Shown piece after piece: positions 34,080-38,282 of a stretch of 38,282 bases of DNA. Position 1 is the stretch's first letter. Every line of letters begins with the position of its first letter. The DNA is from an uncultured Mobiluncus sp. (GTDB lineage: Bacteria > Actinomycetota > Actinomycetes > Actinomycetales > Actinomycetaceae), in assembly GCF_902488535.1 (NCBI RefSeq), contig NZ_CABTWO010000019.1:1-38282 (forward strand), written 5' to 3'. Position numbers and translations under genes: made by a program. Under the pieces are notes generated by a model. It was given only the letters and a program-made list of their open reading frames with translations, had not been told where the DNA came from and did no database searches.

Positions 34080-34700
34080 ATGGGAAACAAAAAAACCGAC
34101 CCTATGGTGTGGATTGACTGCGAGATGACCGGGCTCGATTTGAGCGTTGATGAGCTGATTGAGGTCGCCGTGATTGTCACCGACGCCGAACTGAACCCGC
34201 TGGATTCCGGTATTGATTTGCTGATAAAACCCAGTGCCGCCGCGATGAATCACATGGGGGAATTCGTGCGTGAAATGCACACCAAGTCGGGGCTGCTGGC
34301 CGAACTCGACAGCGGTTTGAGCGTGGAGGAAGCCGGCCGTCAGGTCTTGGAGTACGTGAAACGCCTCGTCCCCGAACCTGGAAAAGCCCAGCTGGCGGGC
34401 AACTCGGTGCATTCTGATAAAGCGTTCCTGGCCAAACAGATGCCGGAACTCATCAACTGGCTGCACTACCGAATTATTGACGTGTCTACCTTGAAAGAGC
34501 TGGCGATGCGCTGGTATCCGAAGGTTTACGGGTTGGCTCCGGAAAAAACCGGCAATCATCGGGCTTTGGGAGACATCATCGATTCCCTCAACGAGCTGCG
34601 CTATTACCGTGCGGTGTTGATGCCGGCTGGTGAGGGCCCCAGCACGGAGGAACTGCAGGCCGCAGCCGCCCGGATTGTGCAGACTTCGCCTTTCAAGTAA
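34080..34700 (+). CDS. orn: Oligoribonuclease
   Basis: 3'-5' exoribonuclease of the DEDDh family that degrades 2-5-nt RNAs (including pGpG) to mononucleotides, an essential last step of RNA decay in many bacteria. Seen: VWIDCEMTGLDLSVDELIEV (Asp and Glu of motif I), LAGNSVHSDKAFLAKQMPEL (motif II), and NHRALGDIIDSLNELRYYR (motif III His and Asp). The 206 residues fit, with a short extra C-terminus after the usual LRYYR end. Start: ATG 34080 with GGGAG about 11 bases upstream; ATG 34062 has no ribosome site. It is 65 bases after the ROK gene and may be co-transcribed. Confidence 0.97.
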   Translation: MGNKKTDPMVWIDCEMTGLDLSVDELIEVAVIVTDAELNPLDSGIDLLIKPSAAAMNHMGEFVREMHTKSGLLAELDSGLSVEEAGRQVLEYVKRLVPEPGKAQLAGNSVHSDKAFLAKQMPELINWLHYRIIDVSTLKELAMRWYPKVYGLAPEKTGNHRALGDIIDSLNELRYYRAVLMPAGEGPSTEELQAAAARIVQTSPFK

Positions 34701-34776
34701 ACCCATGGTGTTTGTGCACAAGCGCGTTCGGTGAGGTTATCGGCAATGGCGGGTTCCTCAGCGGGCGGGCCACGAG

Positions 34777-34806
34777 TTTCGCCTAGGCACCAAAATCCGG
34801 TAGGAT
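34777..34806 (+). promoter_or_regulatory. Promoter of tRNA-His
   Basis: TAGGAT (34801-34806) is a fair -10, 26 bases before the tRNA, with a weak -35 TTTCGC (34777-34782) 18 bases upstream of it. Confidence 0.5.
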
Positions 34807-34831
34807 AGTGGGGTTGCTTTTCGCAAGCGAT

Positions 34832-34904
34832 GGTGGCTGTAGTTCAGTGGTAGAGCACCTGATTGTGGTTCAGGATGTCGCGAGTTCGAATCTCGTCAGC
34901 CACC
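34832..34904 (+). tRNA. tRNA-His (anticodon GTG)
   Basis: Cloverleaf with acceptor GTGGCTG/CAGCCAC, the extra 5' G (G-1, 34832) opposite discriminator C (34904) that is specific to tRNA-His, anticodon stem CCTGA/TCAGG with loop TTGTGGT, and T arm with GTTCGAATC. CCA is not encoded. A strong terminator follows at once. Confidence 0.97.
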
Positions 34905-34909
34905 CAGAC

Positions 34910-34942
34910 GCCGGTCAAGGCATGCGCCTTGACCGGCTTTTT
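34910..34942 (+). terminator. Intrinsic terminator of tRNA-His
   Basis: Perfect 11-bp stem GCCGGTCAAGG (34910-34920) with CCTTGACCGGC (34927-34937), 6-base loop, followed by TTTTT (34938-34942). Canonical Rho-independent terminator, six bases after the tRNA. Confidence 0.95.
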
Positions 34943-35053
34943 CGTGCCTGCGCAGCAGGCGGAGCCTCTCTCGACAAGCGCGTCGTAAGCTTGCTTACGT
35001 AAGCGGCTTGTTGAGAGAGGCGCGCGGCGGGCAAAGCCCGCCACGAAAAAGCC
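34935..35053. repeat. 119-bp nested palindrome (MITE/REP-like)
   Basis: Outer inverted repeats GGCTTTTTCGTG (34935-34946) and CACGAAAAAGCC (35042-35053) enclose a 16-bp pair (34964-34979 with 35006-35021, one mismatch), which encloses CGTAAG (34984-34989) and CTTACG (34994-34999). All are centred near 34992-34994, giving a long cruciform. A side hairpin GGCGGGC-AAA-GCCCGCC lies at 35026-35042. The left end contains the T-run of the tRNA-His terminator. No gene is supported here. Confidence 0.75.
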
Positions 35054-35079
35054 GCCAGGCATTTGCCGCTTCGGCTAAG

Positions 35080-35114
35080 GGGTGCGCAAGCCGCGCAGCG
35101 GGTTGCAAGCACCC
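35080..35114. repeat. Palindromic repeat, copy A
   Basis: Starts GGGTGCGCAAGCCGC and ends GCGGGTTGCAAGCACCC; arms are partly complementary (GGGTGC with GCACCC, CCGC with GCGG). It is a near copy of the element at 35138-35177. Confidence 0.65.
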
Positions 35115-35137
35115 GGACCTAGTGACAAAACGAGGGA

Positions 35138-35177
35138 GGGTGCGCAAGCCGCCGTGAAAACAGCGGGTTGCGCACCC
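35138..35177. repeat. Palindromic repeat, copy B
   Basis: Starts GGGTGCGCAAGCCGC and ends GCGGGTTGCGCACCC; GGGTGCGCAA pairs perfectly with TTGCGCACCC and CCGC with GCGG inside. It shares both arms with copy A and differs in the loop. The following 35178-35360 shows no gene; a CACCCGG motif seen after copy A recurs near 35190. Confidence 0.65.
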
Positions 35178-35360
35178 AGACTTTCTAGCACCCGGATTAG
35201 AGACAAGTTGCACGAACGACCGATTTCATCTCGCACACGCACATACCGCGACAATAAACACTCAAAATACCTAAAAACTCGTACCCTAGCGCTTGTCTGG
35301 ATTACCACCCCGTCAAACAGGTTTGCGCGGTTTGGCGCCACGCAAGCATTTGATTTTTGA

Positions 35361-35366
35361 GACAAT
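35361..35366 (+). promoter_or_regulatory. -10 element of a leaderless promoter (LpdA-like gene)
   Basis: GACAAT ends six bases before the ATG at 35373, with no ribosome site in between; same hexamer and spacing as before the GNAT gene. Confidence 0.5.
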
Positions 35367-35372
35367 GAAACC

Positions 35373-36773
35373 ATGTCCAGTAAAGATCAAACAGTAGTTA
35401 TCATTGGCGGCGGCCCTGGCGGCTACGAAGCAGCAGCTCAGGCTCGTGTTCACGGGGCTCGCACGATTCTCATTGAGGAGCAGGGTCCCGGCGGTTCCGC
35501 GGTTCTCACCGATGTGATCCCTTCGAAAACATTGATTGCCTCCTCGGTGTGGATGGATAACATCAGACGTGCCGGACAGCTCAACATTGTAGAGGAAGGA
35601 AGTTCCTACACAGCTGACGTGCTGGGCATTTTTGACCGGGTGGGACGCATGGCGGGTGCGCAAAGTGCCGAAATTACTCATCGCCTGAGCGAATCCGGGG
35701 TGGAGCTGATTCGCGGACGCGGCTCTATCTTGCCGGAAACCGCCGAGAATGGACGGCGAATCGTAACGGTGGGCGAACGTAGCTTCGAAGCCGACGCGGT
35801 CATTGTTTCTACCGGGGCGCGCCCACGTAAACTTCCCAAAGCCATGCCGGACGGCAAACGCATCCTGACTTGGAAACAGATTTATTCTCTTAAGACCGTT
35901 CCGTCGCACCTCATCGTGGTCGGTTCGGGCGTTACCGGTGCCGAGTTTGCCTCGGCGTTTAACTCGGTGGGCGTGAAAGTCACCTTGGTGAGTTCACGTG
36001 AGCACGTGCTGCCCAATGATGACCCGGATGCGGCGCGGCTCATCGAGGAAGTCTTCGCCAAGAACGGGGTCAATATCTGTGCCAACTCACGAGCCGAAGC
36101 TGCCCGCGTGGTCGGTGACGGAGTAGTCGTCACGTTGAGCGATGGCAGGGAACTGGAAGGTTCTCACGTGTTGATGGCGGTCGGAGCGATTCCAAACACG
36201 GACAAGATGGGGCTGGAGGAAGCCGGCGTGGAGCTCGACGAGCGCGGGTTCGTTAAGATTGACCGGGTCTCGCGCACGACTGCGAACCGCATCTATGCCG
36301 CCGGGGACTGCACCGGCGTGTTCTTGCTGGCTTCGGTGGCTTCTGCACAAGGGCGGATTGCGATTGCGCACGCTTTGGGCGATGCGGTCGAGCCGCTGAA
36401 CCTGGATCAGGTGTCCTCCAATATTTTCACCAACCCCGAGATTGCGGCCGTGGGAGTGACCCAGAAGCAAGTTGATTCCGGTGAGGTCGATTGCGTCAGC
36501 GTGACACTGCCTATTGCCCGTAACGCTCGCGCCCGGATGCGCGGCATTGACGAGGGCTTCGTGAAACTGTTTGCCCGCCGGCGCACCCGGACTATCGCCG
36601 GAGCGGTCATTTGCCTGCAATACGCCGGGGAGTTCATCTTTCCGCTGACCCTCGCGGTTAAGAACCGCCTGACGGTCGATCAGTTTGCCAATACTTTCAC
36701 GATTTACCCCTCCATCTCCGGCACTATCACGGAGGCGGCCCGTTCCCTGCACAAGATGGTGGAACTCCCCTAA
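35373..36773 (+). CDS. lpdA: LpdA-like NAD(P)H quinone reductase (flavoprotein disulfide reductase family)
   Basis: 466 residues with the two-dinucleotide-fold layout: FAD motif VVIIGGGPGGYEAAAQA (8-24), NAD motif LIVVGSGVTGAEFASAF, the second FAD motif ANRIYAAGDCTGVF, and a C-terminal dimerisation domain (SSNIFTNPEIAAVGVT to the end). The redox disulfide CxxxxC is absent: the aligned sequence is GGSAVLTDVIPSK, with Ala43 and Val48 in the cysteine positions. The C-terminal HPTxxE base motif reads YPSISGTITEAA. Both changes resemble mycobacterial LpdA (Rv3303c), which reduces quinones rather than lipoamide. It is therefore not a pyruvate-dehydrogenase E3. The likely promoter is leaderless (GACAAT six bases before ATG). 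It is the last gene before the CRISPR array. Confidence 0.85.
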   Translation: MSSKDQTVVIIGGGPGGYEAAAQARVHGARTILIEEQGPGGSAVLTDVIPSKTLIASSVWMDNIRRAGQLNIVEEGSSYTADVLGIFDRVGRMAGAQSAEITHRLSESGVELIRGRGSILPETAENGRRIVTVGERSFEADAVIVSTGARPRKLPKAMPDGKRILTWKQIYSLKTVPSHLIVVGSGVTGAEFASAFNSVGVKVTLVSSREHVLPNDDPDAARLIEEVFAKNGVNICANSRAEAARVVGDGVVVTLSDGRELEGSHVLMAVGAIPNTDKMGLEEAGVELDERGFVKIDRVSRTTANRIYAAGDCTGVFLLASVASAQGRIAIAHALGDAVEPLNLDQVSSNIFTNPEIAAVGVTQKQVDSGEVDCVSVTLPIARNARARMRGIDEGFVKLFARRRTRTIAGAVICLQYAGEFIFPLTLAVKNRLTVDQFANTFTIYPSISGTITEAARSLHKMVELP

Positions 36774-36920
36774 CTTTTGTCCCTTTCCGAAGGCCGATAC
36801 CACGGCTCCCAGTGGGATGAGCGCGCAAAACCAACTCGACATACGCGCGACCTCCCCTACTGCCAAGTACTATTTAGAATAATCTCATAAGTATTTATTT
36901 ACTTTAACCCCAGTACTTTA
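36774..36920. other. AT-rich region between lpdA and the CRISPR array
   Basis: No gene supported. From about 36865 the composition turns strongly AT-rich compared with the neighbours. A weak repeat-like match (18 of 36 positions) begins at 36862, five bases out of register with the array. Confidence 0.5.
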
Positions 36921-36984
36921 AATAATAATCGATTTAAATAATCCCCAATATACTAGCCGAATCCAGGAGAACAACAATTGCTCG
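36921..36984 (+). CRISPR. Decayed CRISPR repeat plus 28-nt ancestral spacer
   Basis: 36921-36956 matches the array repeat at 21 of 36 positions without gaps, including ATAATCC (36938-36944) and TATACT (36949-36954). It is followed by exactly 28 bases (36957-36984) before the first perfect repeat, so it is in register with the 64-base period. Many of the differences are transitions. This is the degenerate end repeat of the array. Confidence 0.75.
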
Positions 36985-37596
36985 GCTGGGAATCAGTTCA
37001 CATAATCCTTGGTATACTTATGGTATGGGTATTTTTGATGGACTTCGCGCTGGGAATCAGTTCACATAATCCTTGGTATACTTATGGCTCACAGACCTGC
37101 AAGGAATAGGCGGCTGGGAATCAGTTCACATAATCCTTGGTATACTTATTTCAAAAAAACGGGTTGCCTCATTTCAGCTGGGAATCAGTTCACATAATCC
37201 TTGGTATACTTAATAGCGAGGTTTTCGCCTTGCCCGTTGGGCTGGGAATCAGTTCACATAATCCTTGGTATACTTACCCCTGACAGGTATCCCCGCAGGG
37301 ACCCGCTGGGAATCAGTTCACATAATCCTTGGTATACTTACAATCAGACCCATGCGCGTCTCCCTTCCGCTGGGAATCAGTTCACATAATCCTTGGTATA
37401 CTTAATCGTGAACATCATGAACGATCGGATAAGCTGGGAATCAGTTCACATAATCCTTGGTATACTTAGAAACCGGACTGAGCATAGATTCTGTTCGCTG
37501 GGAATCAGTTCACATAATCCTTGGTATACTTACGCACACGTCTACATAATCGACAGCCCAGCTGGGAATCAGTTCACATAATCCTTGGTATACTTA
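36985..37596 (+). CRISPR. CRISPR array, ten identical 36-bp repeats, nine 28-nt spacers (type II-C)
   Basis: Repeats start at 36985, 37049, 37113, 37177, 37241, 37305, 37369, 37433, 37497 and 37561; each begins GCTGGGAATCAGTTC and ends TTGGTATACTTA, with no differences between copies. All nine spacers are exactly 28 bases and mutually unrelated; none matches other sequence I could see in the window. The 3' end of the repeat holds an extended -10 (TGGTATACT), so each repeat may start its own crRNA on the plus strand, opposite to cas1-cas2. The repeat layout and Cas2/Cas1 sequences indicate type II-C. cas9 and tracrRNA are not in the window. Confidence 0.97.
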
Positions 37597-37647
37597 CTAG
37601 AGGGCATTTTTCCCTGGTATATCAAGGAAATACCGTGATTTAGCGCC

Positions 37648-37968
37648 CTAAAAAAGCATCAGTTGCGTGGGCGCTTCCTCTTGTTTTACCTCCCTAGCGT
37701 TGGAAAATCTCAACGCAGTTGCCCACTGATGATCTGTTAGATGGTAGATTCTGACCTCTCCACCTGGAGGTAAATGGGCTTTTATACCCTTCAAAAGTCT
37801 GACACTTAAGTGGCCAGCGGGAGAGTACCAGGAATAAACGCTGAACTGCACCTGCGAGAACCCATTATCTAGCAGATAGCGCCGGAAACCTGTATATGCA
37901 CGCCGCTGCTTCTTGGTTTTGGTTGGCAGGTCGAACATCACCATGCACCACACTGGTTCTCCCGGCAT
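37648..37968 (-). CDS. cas2: CRISPR-associated endoribonuclease Cas2 (type II)
   Basis: 106 residues. Cas2 dimers bridge two Cas1 dimers in the spacer-integration complex. Seen: the ferredoxin-like first strand VWCMVMFDLPTKTKKQRRAY with the conserved Asp after the strand, FRRYLLDNGFSQVQFSVYSW, HLPPGGEVRIYHLTDHQW, and a C-terminal QLMLF as in many type II Cas2 proteins (QLTLF-like). The start ATG lies three bases after the cas1 stop, so translation is probably coupled. The gene ends 51 bases from the last CRISPR repeat. That short gap is the likely integration-side leader, given that the decayed repeat is at the other end. Confidence 0.96.
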   Translation of the reverse strand: MPGEPVWCMVMFDLPTKTKKQRRAYTGFRRYLLDNGFSQVQFSVYSWYSPAGHLSVRLLKGIKAHLPPGGEVRIYHLTDHQWATALRFSNAREVKQEEAPTQLMLF

Positions 37969-37971
37969 TGA

Positions 37972-38282
37972 TTAGAGTCCCAACCTACTGGGCGGCTTCC
38001 AAGATGGAACCCCGAACTTCCCAATGTCGCCCTCAATTAATTGCCCATAATGTTGAGCGAGCAGGGTCATCTCAGCTGGAATCGACTTTCGAGTGGCTGT
38101 GAAAACATCACCTGCGGCGTTAACCAATCTTTTCCTAATTTCGCACTCTTCGTCAACGCATTCAGACACCAGCAAATAAACAGAATAATCGATGGCGGGT
38201 CTGAAGGGCTCAATGAAATCGTCTGCTAAATTCCAGGGGTTTGAGCGTCCACGGTGGGCTACCCCCAGTGAAGAAATCAAAC
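37972..38282 (-). CDS. cas1: CRISPR-associated integrase Cas1, C-terminal part (5' end beyond window)
   Basis: The last 103 codons of cas1; the open frame continues past the right edge. Cas1 is the integrase of the Cas1-Cas2 complex. Seen: LGVAHRGRSNPWNLADDFIE followed by PFRPAIDYSVYLLV, the C-terminal active-site block with the conserved His and the acidic pair of Cas1 (compare LHHRNRxNxFNLADDLMEPFRP in type II-C). The tail helical region ends SRLGL. Upstream, a type II-C locus would carry cas9, so cas9 is expected to the right of the window. The stop is three bases before the cas2 ATG, indicating one operon running leftwards towards the array. Confidence 0.95.
   Translation of the reverse strand, partial: LISSLGVAHRGRSNPWNLADDFIEPFRPAIDYSVYLLVSECVDEECEIRKRLVNAAGDVFTATRKSIPAEMTLLAQHYGQLIEGDIGKFGVPSWKPPSRLGL

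Noticed and set aside
34844..35374. Short open frames across the palindromic region after tRNA-His
   Set aside because: They are translations of repeats and of the tRNA; no start sites, and composition follows the palindromes.
36985..37596. Short plus-strand open frames through the CRISPR array
   Set aside because: They translate repeats and spacers; not genes.

Overview
The window is a high-GC actinobacterial chromosome segment. Evidence: SMC/FtsY/Ffh, IspG, Nei and LpdA-type proteins of actinobacterial character, frequent GTG/TTG starts, leaderless-type promoters and an actinobacterial-looking type II-C CRISPR repeat. An ArcB-type ornithine carbamoyltransferase and the gene mix fit an Actinomycetaceae member such as Mobiluncus; the genus is an inference.

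Left part (1-6.5 kb, mostly minus strand): the N-terminal part of an ArcB-like ornithine carbamoyltransferase; a gene-poor gap; glyA-folD behind a recognisable ZTP (pfl) riboswitch, i.e. a one-carbon operon sensing the purine intermediate ZTP; a small membrane protein on the plus strand; a DyP-type haem peroxidase; ispG of the isoprenoid pathway.

Central minus-strand block (6.6-19.1 kb): folC, a stand-alone dhaL and ndk, then smc, ftsY, ffh, an amidohydrolase and nei, several of them overlapping. ftsY and ffh are the two SRP GTPases for co-translational membrane targeting; smc organises the chromosome.

19.2-32.5 kb: a GNAT acetyltransferase, an M13 metallopeptidase (PepO), a lipoprotein, aminopeptidase N, an orphan PTS-EIIC-like membrane protein with a long Pro/Tyr-rich tail, malQ, the ABC-F translation factor ettA and an ssb paralogue.

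32.6-36.8 kb (plus strand): tRNA-Arg(TCT) preceded by a hairpin, a ROK regulator/kinase, oligoribonuclease, tRNA-His(GTG), about 470 bp of nested palindromes and repeats without a gene, and an LpdA-like flavoprotein lacking the redox cysteines.

Right end (36.8-38.3 kb): a CRISPR array of ten identical 36-bp repeats and nine 28-nt spacers, preceded in exact register by a decayed eleventh repeat, then cas2 and the 3' end of cas1 on the opposite strand. The repeat carries an extended -10 promoter at its 3' end, as in type II-C systems with repeat-encoded promoters. cas9 and the tracrRNA should lie beyond the right edge.
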